A DNA stretch of 14,128 nucleotides from Candidatus Hydrogenedentes bacterium CG07_land_8_20_14_0_80_42_17 (GCA_002780065.1 PEWQ01000158.1:1-14128), one strand, 5' to 3'. Positions 7,173 to 14,128 are shown, numbered from the stretch's first letter. The notes: generated by a model from the sequence alone, not told the origin. Numbers and translations: made by a program.

Positions 7173-7307
7173 TTTTCCGAAAAAATCGACACCACCGTGT
7201 CGTAGACACCACCGTGTCGTGGACACCATTGTGTCGTAGACACCATCGTGTCGTAGACACCATCGTGTCGTAGACACCATCGTGTCGTAGTAAAAAATTT
7301 CGGAAAA
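7173..7307. repeat. 10-bp inverted repeat bracketing array 3
   Basis: TTTTCCGAAA at 7173-7182 and its exact reverse complement TTTCGGAAAA at 7298-7307 flank the array almost symmetrically, 5 bp before the first unit and 8 bp after the last. The arms could close a large cruciform or RNA stem with the smaller unit hairpins inside, or mark the ends of an inserted element. No target-site duplication is obvious. Confidence 0.6.
7188..7289 (+). repeat. Tandem array 3: six 17-bp perfect hairpin units
   Basis: Six contiguous 17-bp units start at 7188, 7205, 7222, 7239, 7256 and 7273. Each has GACAC, a 4-nt loop, GTGTC and a 3-nt spacer. All six have perfectly complementary arms. Loops run CACC, CACC, CATT, CATC, CATC, CATC; spacers are GTA except GTG in unit 2. 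Units 4-6 are identical. The register and orientation match arrays 1 and 2. It lies between two divergent operons. The period of 17 rules out a conserved coding repeat. Confidence 0.95.
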
Positions 7308-7326
7308 CTTCTCGAATGCTGTAATA

Positions 7327-7367
7327 AAATCGAAAAAAGGTAGCCTATTGCCTATCGCTTTCGATTT
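7327..7367. promoter_or_regulatory. 9-bp inverted repeat upstream of the ssnA-like gene
   Basis: AAATCGAAA (7327-7335) is the reverse complement of TTTCGATTT (7359-7367), with a 23-nt gap. The right arm ends 16 nt before the ATG. In RNA it could form a hairpin in the 5' leader; in DNA it could be a regulator site. The gap contains GCCTAT twice (7343-7348 and 7350-7355). Function is not established. Confidence 0.35.
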
Positions 7368-7383
7368 GATACCATACCTTGCT

Positions 7384-8727
7384 ATGAAAAATAATAAATT
7401 GCTTATAGGTCCCGGCACAGTGGTGACGTTCGGGAAAGAGAATAAGATTTTGCAGTCATCTGGAATTCTCGTCGAAGACGATGAGATAAAAGAGATCGGT
7501 GAATGGAAAGAGCTCGAAGAAAAAAATAAGTCTGCAATGATGCTCGATGCTGACGGTCGAGTTATTATGCCCGGACTGATTAATGCTCATACTCATCTTT
7601 ACAATTCTTTTGCGCGATGGATTAGTATGCCGGGCGAAGATTCAAATAATTTACAGAATATTCCTGATAAGTTGCAGTCAAAACTCGAGAGAGCTCTTCA
7701 GGTTGAAGATTGCTACCTATCGGCTGTGGTACCCATTATTCAAGGTTTGAAGAAAGGTGTCACAACATATATCGACCACCATTGTTCCCCTTTCTACCGC
7801 GATACTACTCCGCTCGGTTGTCTCGATGAAGTTGGCCAGGCAGTAATCGATCTCGGAGTTAGAGCGTGTTTATGCTGTGAAGTATCCGATCGTGACGGTG
7901 AGATGATAACACTGTCCGAGATTTCCGAAAACGAACGCTTCATCGAGATGACTCGAAGCGGGCACGGCGGCGGCAGACTTAGCTCAATGATAGGTTTGCA
8001 CTCGCAATTCACCTGCAGCGACGAAACGCTGGAGGCTGTCCGACAGTTGGACAGCTACGAGAAAGCAGGAATTCACGTTCACTGCGCTGAAACTTTGTCG
8101 GACGTTGAAGATGCGCGTTCACGCGGATTCGAAGGAGCAGTTGCAAGGCTTGCAGAGTTTAATCTCCTTACTGAAAAGACGATATTAGCAAATTGCGTGC
8201 ATCTGACAGAGAAAGAGATTGAACTCATTTCGAATTCAAGTTCCGCAGTCGTTTATCAGAATGCTGTTGGTGCGGCGGACATTATTAAGCTAATGAAAAA
8301 AGAAATTACTGTTGGAGTAGGAACCGATGAAATTTCTCCTAATCTTTTGGGCGATTTCAAAACTTCGGCAGGACTTCAGCATCACAAAAAAAAATATTCC
8401 CACGCAGGCTTGAGCGAACCGATCAAACTTTTAACCGAAGGCAATCCTGCTATTGCATCGAGATATTTTGAAAAGCCGGTTGGCATGATTGAAGCAGGCT
8501 CTTATGCCGATATCGCTGTAATGGATTATTATCCGCCTACGCATTTAGCAAAGGAGTCATTCGATGAGCATTTGCTGTCAGAACTTCTCAATTCCGACGC
8601 AATGCACACTATATGTCATGGAAAAGTTATAATTAAGGATAAGAAACTCAAAGGCAATTTTGACGAAGAAGCGCTTTCTGAGCTTGCCAAAGAGCATGCC
8701 GAAGATTTACGGCAAAGAATAATTTAA
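7384..8727 (+). CDS. ssnA: SsnA-like metal-dependent aminohydrolase (amidohydrolase superfamily)
   Basis: The 447-residue protein closely follows SsnA, a cytosolic amidohydrolase-superfamily member of about 440 residues linked to the selenium-dependent purine/hydantoin gene sets of enterics and clostridia. An N-terminal beta part leads to the HxH metal site in INAHTHLYNSFARW (H69, H71). IDHHCSP (130-136) is a close match to the same block in SsnA. Further metal or catalytic positions are HVHCAE (H231, H233, E236), NCVH (H273) and GVGTDEIS (D315). These residues support an active deaminase or chlorohydrolase-type enzyme; the substrate is not known. I start it at ATG 7384; a TTG at 7348 would add 12 residues with no domain support. 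No Shine-Dalgarno is evident. It is the first rightward gene, with glyA 63 bp downstream. No ygfK, xdh or hydantoinase partner is in view. Confidence 0.85.
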   Translation: MKNNKLLIGPGTVVTFGKENKILQSSGILVEDDEIKEIGEWKELEEKNKSAMMLDADGRVIMPGLINAHTHLYNSFARWISMPGEDSNNLQNIPDKLQSKLERALQVEDCYLSAVVPIIQGLKKGVTTYIDHHCSPFYRDTTPLGCLDEVGQAVIDLGVRACLCCEVSDRDGEMITLSEISENERFIEMTRSGHGGGRLSSMIGLHSQFTCSDETLEAVRQLDSYEKAGIHVHCAETLSDVEDARSRGFEGAVARLAEFNLLTEKTILANCVHLTEKEIELISNSSSAVVYQNAVGAADIIKLMKKEITVGVGTDEISPNLLGDFKTSAGLQHHKKKYSHAGLSEPIKLLTEGNPAIASRYFEKPVGMIEAGSYADIAVMDYYPPTHLAKESFDEHLLSELLNSDAMHTICHGKVIIKDKKLKGNFDEEALSELAKEHAEDLRQRII

Positions 8728-8781
8728 ATTGAATACGTTACGAATTCAGCCAAAAGCCTGCGGCTACCGTTGGAATAAAGT

Positions 8782-8786
8782 GAGGT
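8782..8786 (+). promoter_or_regulatory. Shine-Dalgarno site for glyA
   Basis: GAGGT lies 4 nt before the ATG at 8791, within TGAGGTAAGT. It supports this ATG as the glyA start. Confidence 0.75.
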
Positions 8787-8790
8787 AAGT

Positions 8791-10077
8791 ATGACTAAAG
8801 AAAAAACAGAACACAATTTGAATCTGGATGCGCTCAAGGCTGCTGACGCAGATGTGTACGACTATCTCGAGTGCGAAATATCTCGGCAGGAGAATCAACT
8901 TGAGATGATCGCTTCAGAAAATTTCTGCTCAAAGGCCGTTCTTCAAGCGGCGGGGACTCCATTGACCAACAAGTATGCAGAAGGCTATCCTGGCAGAAGA
9001 TATTACGGCGGATGCGAATTCATCGACAAAATAGAATCCATTGCAATCGAACGCGCGAAAAAACTTTTCAATACCGAACATGCAAATGTTCAGCCTCATT
9101 CGGGAACAACTGCAAATCAAGCAGTCTATTTTTCTGTATGTAAGCCAGGCGACACAATTCTCGGAATGAAATTAGCTCACGGCGGTCATCTATCTCACGG
9201 ACATCCGGTTAACTTTTCAGGATTGATTTACAGGGTTGTTTCTTACGGAGTTAATTTCGAGACAGGACTAATCGATTATGATGAGCTCTATAAGCAAGCG
9301 AAGGAATTCAAACCGAAAATTATTGTCAGCGGAGCATCGGCATATCCTCGTCAGATAGATTTCGCTCGAATTAAATCTATTGCTGATGAGGTTGGAGCGG
9401 CTCATCTTGCGGATATTGCCCATTACGCCGGGCTGGTAGTAGCTGGGCTTTACGGCTCTCCTGTGGGGTATGCAGATTTTGTTACGGCAACTACGCACAA
9501 AACTTTGCGTGGGCCGAGAAGCGGTCTGGCAATGTGCACCTCGGATTATGCAAAAGCCTTGGATAAAGCAGTTTTTCCCGGTTTGCAAGGCGGCCCGCTT
9601 GAGCACGTGATTCTTGCAAAAGCAGTGTGTTTCAAAGAAGCGATGACTGACGAATTCAAAAGATATCAAAAAAAGATTTTGGAAAACGCAAAAACGCTTG
9701 GTGAAACTTTGCTTTCAAATGGATATAAACTTGTTTCAGGAGGCACAGACTGCCATTTCATTCTGCTCGATCTTCGCGGGAAAAATATTACCGGAAAAGA
9801 CGCAGAAGAAGTTCTAGAACATTCCGGCATTACAGTAAATAAAAATGCGATACCGAACGATCCTCAAACTCCAGCCGTGACATCCGGAGTTCGAATCGGA
9901 GTTCCGGCTTTGACTACGCGCGGAATGGGCATAGCAGAGATGAAAACTATCGGAGGATGGATAACTGAATTGTTAGACAGTCCTCTGGACACAGAGAAAC
10001 AAAAAAATATTCGACACTCGATACTGGAATTGTGTCAAAGCTTTCCTCTGTATCGCAACGGCGGATTCTGCAGATAG
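8791..10077 (+). CDS. glyA: Serine hydroxymethyltransferase
   Basis: The 428-residue protein is a full-length serine hydroxymethyltransferase (bacterial forms about 410-430). It interconverts serine and glycine with tetrahydrofolate/5,10-methylene-THF in the cytosol and is PLP-dependent. Diagnostic blocks are EMIASENF (38-45), [15 protein letters not shown] (60-74), [14 protein letters not shown] (101-114), HGGHLSHG (130-137), [10 protein letters not shown] (206-215, with D208 and H211) and [13 protein letters not shown] (233-245), whose K237 carries the PLP. The C-terminal [15 protein letters not shown] block also fits. A clear GAGGT precedes the ATG. The 63-bp gap from the ssnA-like gene has no strong terminator, so the two may share a transcript. 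The stop lies 3 nt before the histidine kinase ATG, so those genes are almost certainly cotranscribed. Confidence 0.97.
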   Translation: MTKEKTEHNLNLDALKAADADVYDYLECEISRQENQLEMIASENFCSKAVLQAAGTPLTNKYAEGYPGRRYYGGCEFIDKIESIAIERAKKLFNTEHANVQPHSGTTANQAVYFSVCKPGDTILGMKLAHGGHLSHGHPVNFSGLIYRVVSYGVNFETGLIDYDELYKQAKEFKPKIIVSGASAYPRQIDFARIKSIADEVGAAHLADIAHYAGLVVAGLYGSPVGYADFVTATTHKTLRGPRSGLAMCTSDYAKALDKAVFPGLQGGPLEHVILAKAVCFKEAMTDEFKRYQKKILENAKTLGETLLSNGYKLVSGGTDCHFILLDLRGKNITGKDAEEVLEHSGITVNKNAIPNDPQTPAVTSGVRIGVPALTTRGMGIAEMKTIGGWITELLDSPLDTEKQKNIRHSILELCQSFPLYRNGGFCR

Positions 10078-10080
10078 CTC

Positions 10081-12423
10081 ATGAAATTATTAAGATTCAT
10101 CACTAATTCCATTCGAGCAAAAGTTGCTCTGATGATCTTCTCTCTCACCGCGCTTTTATTGCTTGCTCAATCGGCAAACACGTTTGTTGCGGAGCAGAAC
10201 CGCGGCGACGCTGAATTGCTAAATCACATTGCAAACCTTCGAGTGATAATTCAGCACGTTGCGCGCTTGAGTAATGCTCTGATTTATGATGGACGCGAAG
10301 ACGAAAAATCGGCAGTTGCCGAATCTCTAAAAATAAGCCTGGATTTTTTTGAAGGCACTTTAGGTCTGCTCTCTGAAAGAAAAATATTTGAAGCCGAGTC
10401 GAGCCGATTAAATCTTATTCCGTTCCAATTGCTTCCGATACGTATCGATCCTCAATTTCTCAACCGCAAAATTTTTGAGCGTCAGCTCGACGAGGTAAGA
10501 ATCAAGGAAGGCGTTTCAGAGCTCAAAAGCGACTGGAAAAATTGGAAGCCTATGTTTGAACGCGTCGCCGCGCGCGATACGGAATTGACGGCTGACGACA
10601 TTGAAATCGCAGTGAGCGAACTGGATGACAGAAGCAATATGCTCGCCGAAACAATAAGTTCGATCTCAAACGAGAAGATAGACCGCGGTCAAAAGGTAAA
10701 TCTCGTCATTCTTCTCTTCTGCGTTTTTCTTACTGTTCTCTTTTACATTTCTATTAGAAAAATTATTCTCGAACCGATCGAAAACCTTCGAAGCACAGCT
10801 GAAGCATTTTCAAAAGGAGATACTGCTGTTCGAGCTGAAACAAAGCTGACTGATGAAATTGGAGCTCTCGCAATAACTTACAACAAAATGATGGAAACCG
10901 TTCTCGAACGTCTGAAGATAGACAAAGAAAGACTTGCAGAGATCGCTGAAAAGAATCAGGAACTTGAAAAGGCATCGAAATTAAAATCGCAGTTTCTTGC
11001 GAACATGAGCCATGAGCTAAGGACTCCGATGAATTCGATTATCGGGTATTCAGAAGTGCTTCTTGACGGGCTCGACGGAGATCTTTCTGATGAACAGCGT
11101 GATGATGTAGATGCAATACTCAGGTCGGCAGAACATCTTCTGAAGCTGATAAATGAAATTCTAGATCTTTCAAAGATAGAAGCCGGCCACATGAAGGTCG
11201 ATATCGGCGAACACAAATTAGCTCCAATTATCGATGAGATCATGACAATTATTAATCCGCAAATTAAGAAGAAGGGATTGAGCGCCGTCGTAAAGACCGA
11301 CGATGCTTTAATTATCAGAGCAGATAGAGACAGAATAAAGCAGATCATCATGAATCTAGTTTCGAATGCAGTTAAATTCACTGATCACGGTTCGGTTTCA
11401 GTCACAGTATCTCGAAGAAACGAATTTGCAGTAGTCGAAGTTAGAGATACAGGGATTGGAATTCCGAAGGAAGAGATCGAAAAAATATTTGAGGAGTTTC
11501 ACCAGGCGGACGGCAAATCGACTCGCAAATACGGAGGCACAGGACTAGGTCTGACAATTGCCAGACGCTTTTCCGAGTTAATGGGAGGTAGAATAGAAGC
11601 CGAAAGCGAAGACGGTAAAGGCTCCATATTCCGGGTTTTTATTACAATGACGACGGAAAAGAAATTTGATTCCAAAACCGCTCCGCAGATACTTATCGTC
11701 GAAGACGATCCTGACACTTTAGCACTCTACAACAGGCACCTCGAATCCGCAGGAATAAACATGATTCAAGCAAACTCAATTGCAGATGCTCTAAATACTC
11801 TGGAGTCGTCTTATCGTGCGGGAGCCCTTCCAAAGGCTTTGATTGCTGATTTACAGCTTCCCGACGGCGACGGCCGCGAATTGATTAAAACTCTGAAAAA
11901 AGATTCGAGATTTTCTTCTATCGAAATCGGAGTCATTTCAATTGAGGATAAAGATATTGCTCTTGAAGAATTAGGTGTCAAATACCAAGTTGTAAAACCT
12001 GTCAATCGAACTGAACTGATTAAATTCGCAAGGAATCTTTTAGGCGTGAAAAAAATGACTAAACGAATCCTCGTAATAGAAGACCATCCTGAAAATGCAA
12101 AGCTCGTGGAAAAGATTTTAACAAAATCAGGATATGAATTTATTTTGAAAGAAGACGCAATATCGGGCTTGGAAGCGCTTAAAATCGAAAAAATAGATTT
12201 ATTGCTTCTCGATATTTCATTGCCTGGAATGGACGGAATCGCCGCGGCAAAAAAAATACGCGAAGAACTTTTATTGAAAGAACTTCCCATTATTGCTCTG
12301 ACTGCTCATGCAATGGATGAAGACAGAAGACGCGCTTTGGACGCCGGGTGTAACGATTACATGACAAAACCGTTCAGACCGCACGAATTGATTTCAACAA
12401 TAAAGAGGTATTTAGATGAATAG
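10081..12423 (+). CDS. Hybrid sensor histidine kinase with two receiver domains
   Basis: 780 residues. TM1 at about 13-32, a predicted periplasmic helical sensor at about 33-205, TM2 at about 206-225, then HAMP (about 226-278) and a short coiled coil to about 303. HisKA carries the phospho-accepting H311 in MSHELRTPMNS. HATPase_c has the N-box around N425 and N429, G1 DTGIGIP (456-462) and G2 GGTGLGL (485-491). REC1 (about 536-653) has D590 in LIADLQLPDGDG and K639. REC2 (about 661-778) has D711 in LLLLDISLPGMDG, T741 and K763. It autophosphorylates on His and relays to its receivers; no Hpt domain is present, so the final target must be another protein, plausibly the next gene. The periplasmic ligand is unknown. 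The ATG follows the glyA stop by 3 nt; its stop overlaps the next ORF by 8 bp. No Shine-Dalgarno is obvious. Confidence 0.95.
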   Translation: MKLLRFITNSIRAKVALMIFSLTALLLLAQSANTFVAEQNRGDAELLNHIANLRVIIQHVARLSNALIYDGREDEKSAVAESLKISLDFFEGTLGLLSERKIFEAESSRLNLIPFQLLPIRIDPQFLNRKIFERQLDEVRIKEGVSELKSDWKNWKPMFERVAARDTELTADDIEIAVSELDDRSNMLAETISSISNEKIDRGQKVNLVILLFCVFLTVLFYISIRKIILEPIENLRSTAEAFSKGDTAVRAETKLTDEIGALAITYNKMMETVLERLKIDKERLAEIAEKNQELEKASKLKSQFLANMSHELRTPMNSIIGYSEVLLDGLDGDLSDEQRDDVDAILRSAEHLLKLINEILDLSKIEAGHMKVDIGEHKLAPIIDEIMTIINPQIKKKGLSAVVKTDDALIIRADRDRIKQIIMNLVSNAVKFTDHGSVSVTVSRRNEFAVVEVRDTGIGIPKEEIEKIFEEFHQADGKSTRKYGGTGLGLTIARRFSELMGGRIEAESEDGKGSIFRVFITMTTEKKFDSKTAPQILIVEDDPDTLALYNRHLESAGINMIQANSIADALNTLESSYRAGALPKALIADLQLPDGDGRELIKTLKKDSRFSSIEIGVISIEDKDIALEELGVKYQVVKPVNRTELIKFARNLLGVKKMTKRILVIEDHPENAKLVEKILTKSGYEFILKEDAISGLEALKIEKIDLLLLDISLPGMDGIAAAKKIREELLLKELPIIALTAHAMDEDRRRALDAGCNDYMTKPFRPHELISTIKRYLDE
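12404..12409 (+). promoter_or_regulatory. Shine-Dalgarno site for the REC-GGDEF gene
   Basis: AGAGGT sits 6 nt before the ATG at 12416, inside the last codons of the kinase gene. It favours this start over the in-frame ATG at 12428, which lies within the receiver's first strand. Confidence 0.75.
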
Positions 12424-13294
12424 AATAATGGTTGTTGATGATGATGAGCAGCTGAGAAAATTATTAGAGAAGAGATTCAAAGCATGCGGGTTCGAAGCAA
12501 TCTCGTTCGAAAGCGCCGTATTGGCTCTGGAAGCCTTTGGAAGCGTTTTGCCGGATCTTGTGATAATGGACGTCAACATGCCTGGCAAAGATGGAATAGA
12601 AGCCTGCCGCGAATTGACTCGGGAATATCCGGATACTCCCGTAATTTTTCTTACTGCGGCTGGAAGCGTCGATGATAAATTGAAGGGCTTCGAAGTCGGA
12701 GGGCAGGATTACATCGCCAAGCCGTTTCATTTCGAAGAGCTATTGGCAAGAATACATGCAGCTCTAAGAATTAAACGCGCTAGAGACGAGGCTGTGCAGA
12801 AAGCGGATAATTACAAAACTCTTTCGATAACCGATCCTCTGACTAAATTATCAAACAGGAGATATTTTGATATCAGATTTGCGGAAGAGCTGGAAAAGTC
12901 ATCGAGGCATGGGCAATTGCTCGCATGTTTGATGATAGATATAGACAAATTCAAATCGATAAACGATACCTATGGTCATGAAGCAGGCGACGAAGTCTTG
13001 AAGAAAGTTTCATCCGCAATTAAATCCGGAACGAGAACTTCCGATTTTGCCGCAAGATACGGAGGCGAAGAATTTGTAGTCGTTATGACTCAAACAGATT
13101 TAACCGGAGCGATTCAAACCGCAGAACGGATCCGCACCGCTATATCCAATCTCGATGTCTCTCCGCTTCCCTGCGTGACAGCATCTATCGGAGTTGCAAC
13201 AGGAGTCACTGCTGAGATATTAACAAATGCAGACACTGCGTTGTATGAAGCAAAGCGCAGTGGCAGAAACAAAGTTATTAAATACGAAAAATAA
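12416..13294 (+). CDS. REC-GGDEF response regulator, predicted diguanylate cyclase
   Basis: The 292-residue protein joins an N-terminal receiver to a GGDEF domain. The receiver (1-118) has the acidic pocket D8-D9-D10, phospho-acceptor D52 in VIMDVNMPGKDG, T80 and K102. A short helical linker (about 118-135) leads to SITDPLTKLSNRRYF, the start of GGDEF. The metal-binding IDIDKFKSIND block (174-184) and active-site GGEEF (216-220) are intact. The inhibitory RxxD motif is present as RTSD (207-210), five residues before GGEEF. It should make c-di-GMP from two GTP, with product inhibition, on phosphorylation-driven dimerisation. It overlaps the hybrid kinase gene by 8 bp (ATGAATAG) and has its own AGAGGT, so the kinase is the natural phosphodonor; that is inferred from context. 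No EAL or HD-GYP gene lies in the window. Confidence 0.95.
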   Translation: MNRIMVVDDDEQLRKLLEKRFKACGFEAISFESAVLALEAFGSVLPDLVIMDVNMPGKDGIEACRELTREYPDTPVIFLTAAGSVDDKLKGFEVGGQDYIAKPFHFEELLARIHAALRIKRARDEAVQKADNYKTLSITDPLTKLSNRRYFDIRFAEELEKSSRHGQLLACLMIDIDKFKSINDTYGHEAGDEVLKKVSSAIKSGTRTSDFAARYGGEEFVVVMTQTDLTGAIQTAERIRTAISNLDVSPLPCVTASIGVATGVTAEILTNADTALYEAKRSGRNKVIKYEK

Positions 13295-13296
13295 TT

Positions 13297-13301
13297 GGAG
13301 G
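13297..13301 (+). promoter_or_regulatory. Shine-Dalgarno site for the M29 aminopeptidase gene
   Basis: GGAGG, followed by AAAC and the ATG at 13306, lies only 2 nt after the stop of the REC-GGDEF gene. The spacing decides the start of the truncated last gene and implies cotranscription. Confidence 0.85.
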
Positions 13302-13305
13302 AAAC

Positions 13306-14128
13306 ATGGATCCCAGAATTATAGCTCACGGAAAATTAATTGTTCGGCATTCAACACAGCTCAAAAAAGGCGAGGTGATAGGAATATACGCAAATACTCT
13401 ATCAAGTAAACTCGCAGAAGCAATTTATCGCGAAGCGCTTTTGATTGGAGCTCACCCGTTCATACGTTTGTCTCTGCCTTCTATTCAGCCGTTCTTCTTC
13501 AAGAATGCTAATAAGGAGCAGTTGACACGAATTTCTAAATTGGATTGGGCGGAAGCTCGTGAGGTTGATGCCAGAGTGATAATCATTTCGGATTCGAACA
13601 CGCGAGCGCTCGCCGGCATCGATCCGCGCAGAATAGCGGAATTTTCCCGGGCGCGTAAGCCTGTAAGAGACTATCTCATAAACAACAAAAAGTGGTGTCT
13701 TACGATTCATCCAACTGAGGCTCTGGCGCAAGAGGCCGGAATGTCATTGGAGGATTATTCCGCATTCGTTTATTCGGCGCTATTCATTGATCAAAAGGAT
13801 CCTATTCGAGAATGGGAGAAACTTGAGCGAAAGCAGGCTGAGCTTATACGCCGCATCGGCAAAGCAAAACAGGTAAGAATTATCGGAGAAGATACTGACC
13901 TGACTTTTTCCGTAAAGGAACGTTTGTTCGTAAATTCGGAAGCTACTCAAAATTTACCGAGCGGCGAAATTTTTACTGCTCCGGTAGAAACTTCTACCGA
14001 GGGCAAAATCTATTTCGACATTCCCACCGCTCGAGATGGTCATCTTGTCGAAGGTGTGAGATTAGTATTTAGAAATGGGAAAGTTATTGAGGCTCACGCT
14101 GACCGTGGAGAAGATTACCTGAATAAGA
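13306..14128 (+). CDS. M29-family metallo-aminopeptidase (partial, 3' end outside window)
   Basis: The frame is open from ATG 13306 to the window edge, giving 274 complete codons of an expected 360-410. It resembles clan MQ, family M29 aminopeptidases (AmpS/AmpT/PepS type): an N-terminal domain with GEVIGIYAN (22-30), EALLIGAHPFIR (43-54) and REWEKLERKQ (168-177), then the signature NLPSGEIFTAPVE (216-228), where E221 is the expected first metal ligand. The remaining Glu, His, Tyr and Asp ligands would lie beyond the window, so activity cannot be judged. These are cytosolic dimeric enzymes that release N-terminal residues from peptides. The gene starts 11 nt after the REC-GGDEF stop behind a strong Shine-Dalgarno, so it shares that operon. 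Its link to the signalling genes is positional only. Confidence 0.9.
   Translation, partial: MDPRIIAHGKLIVRHSTQLKKGEVIGIYANTLSSKLAEAIYREALLIGAHPFIRLSLPSIQPFFFKNANKEQLTRISKLDWAEAREVDARVIIISDSNTRALAGIDPRRIAEFSRARKPVRDYLINNKKWCLTIHPTEALAQEAGMSLEDYSAFVYSALFIDQKDPIREWEKLERKQAELIRRIGKAKQVRIIGEDTDLTFSVKERLFVNSEATQNLPSGEIFTAPVETSTEGKIYFDIPTARDGHLVEGVRLVFRNGKVIEAHADRGEDYLNK

Larger units (their letters stand above)
7081..7383. promoter_or_regulatory. Divergent intergenic region holding both operon promoters
   Basis: These 303 bp separate the leftward sugar operon (GTG at 7080) from the rightward ssnA-like gene (ATG at 7384), so both promoters should lie here unless the operons are fed from elsewhere. 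The left part (7081-7172) is AT-rich. The middle holds array 3 within an inverted repeat. The right part holds a 9-bp inverted repeat and a weak sigma70-like pair, TTGCCT at 7348-7353 and TACCAT at 7370-7375 with a 16-bp gap; that pair is very close to the ATG and is not convincing. Confidence 0.5.

Noticed and set aside
7188-7289. CRISPR-like array
   Set aside because: The 17-bp units abut with only 3 nt between hairpins. There are no unique spacers of 25-40 nt and no cas genes nearby. The same applies to arrays 1 and 2.
7131-7418. 95-residue minus-strand reading frame across array 3 with repeated WCLRH/YDTMVST peptides
   Set aside because: The 17-bp period shifts frame at every unit, so the peptide is an artefact of a lack of stops. 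It also overlaps the start of the ssnA-like gene and has no ribosome binding site.
8728-8790. Terminator or promoter between the ssnA-like gene and glyA
   Set aside because: Only a short AGCC/GGCT pairing with a long loop and no T-tract can be seen, and no convincing -35/-10 pair fits the 63-bp gap.

Overview
The window reads as a chromosomal segment of a bacterium with moderate GC. Genes are tightly packed, start/stop overlaps are frequent, TGA is used as a normal stop, and canonical Shine-Dalgarno sites appear at several starts, although many coupled starts have none. No rRNA, tRNA, phage or transposase gene is visible. The set (YhiN-type flavoprotein, surface-sugar operon, ssnA, glyA, hybrid kinase, REC-GGDEF regulator, M29 aminopeptidase) does not fix the phylum. 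I suspect an uncultivated lineage, but that is only an impression.

Layout. Positions 1-298 are non-coding and hold two tandem arrays of 17-bp units separated by AT-rich DNA. Positions 299-7080 form one leftward operon. In transcription order it is: UDP-HexNAc 4,6-dehydratase (CapE/WbjB/FnlA type, interrupted by an in-frame TGA), PglD-like N-acyltransferase, DegT/PLP aminotransferase, small CapF-like cupin, GT2 glycosyltransferase, GT-C (PMT/GT39-like) membrane glycosyltransferase, and YhiN/HI0933 flavoprotein. Five of the six junctions are 4-bp ATGA overlaps or closer; the cupin/GT2 junction overlaps by about 35 bp. Positions 7081-7383 are a divergent intergenic region with a third 17-bp array inside a 10-bp inverted repeat. 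From 7384 to the right edge genes run rightward: ssnA-like aminohydrolase, glyA, hybrid histidine kinase with two receivers, REC-GGDEF diguanylate cyclase, and an M29 aminopeptidase cut by the window edge.

How the genes may work together. The leftward operon looks like a module that makes a UDP-linked 4-amino (4-acylamido) 6-deoxy-HexNAc and hands sugars to a lipid carrier (GT2) for use by a membrane GT-C enzyme. Its first enzyme is broken, or misread, by one nonsense codon. The rightward genes combine folate/one-carbon metabolism (glyA), amidine/aminopurine-type hydrolysis (ssnA family) and a c-di-GMP signalling pair.

The most unusual signal is in the repeats. All three arrays have different sequences, yet every unit has the same plan: 5-nt arm, 4-nt CATY-type loop, 5-nt complementary arm, 3-nt GNA-type spacer, 17 bp in total and in the same orientation. 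The arms differ between arrays while staying largely self-complementary, so the arrays look like members of one structure-defined repeat family.
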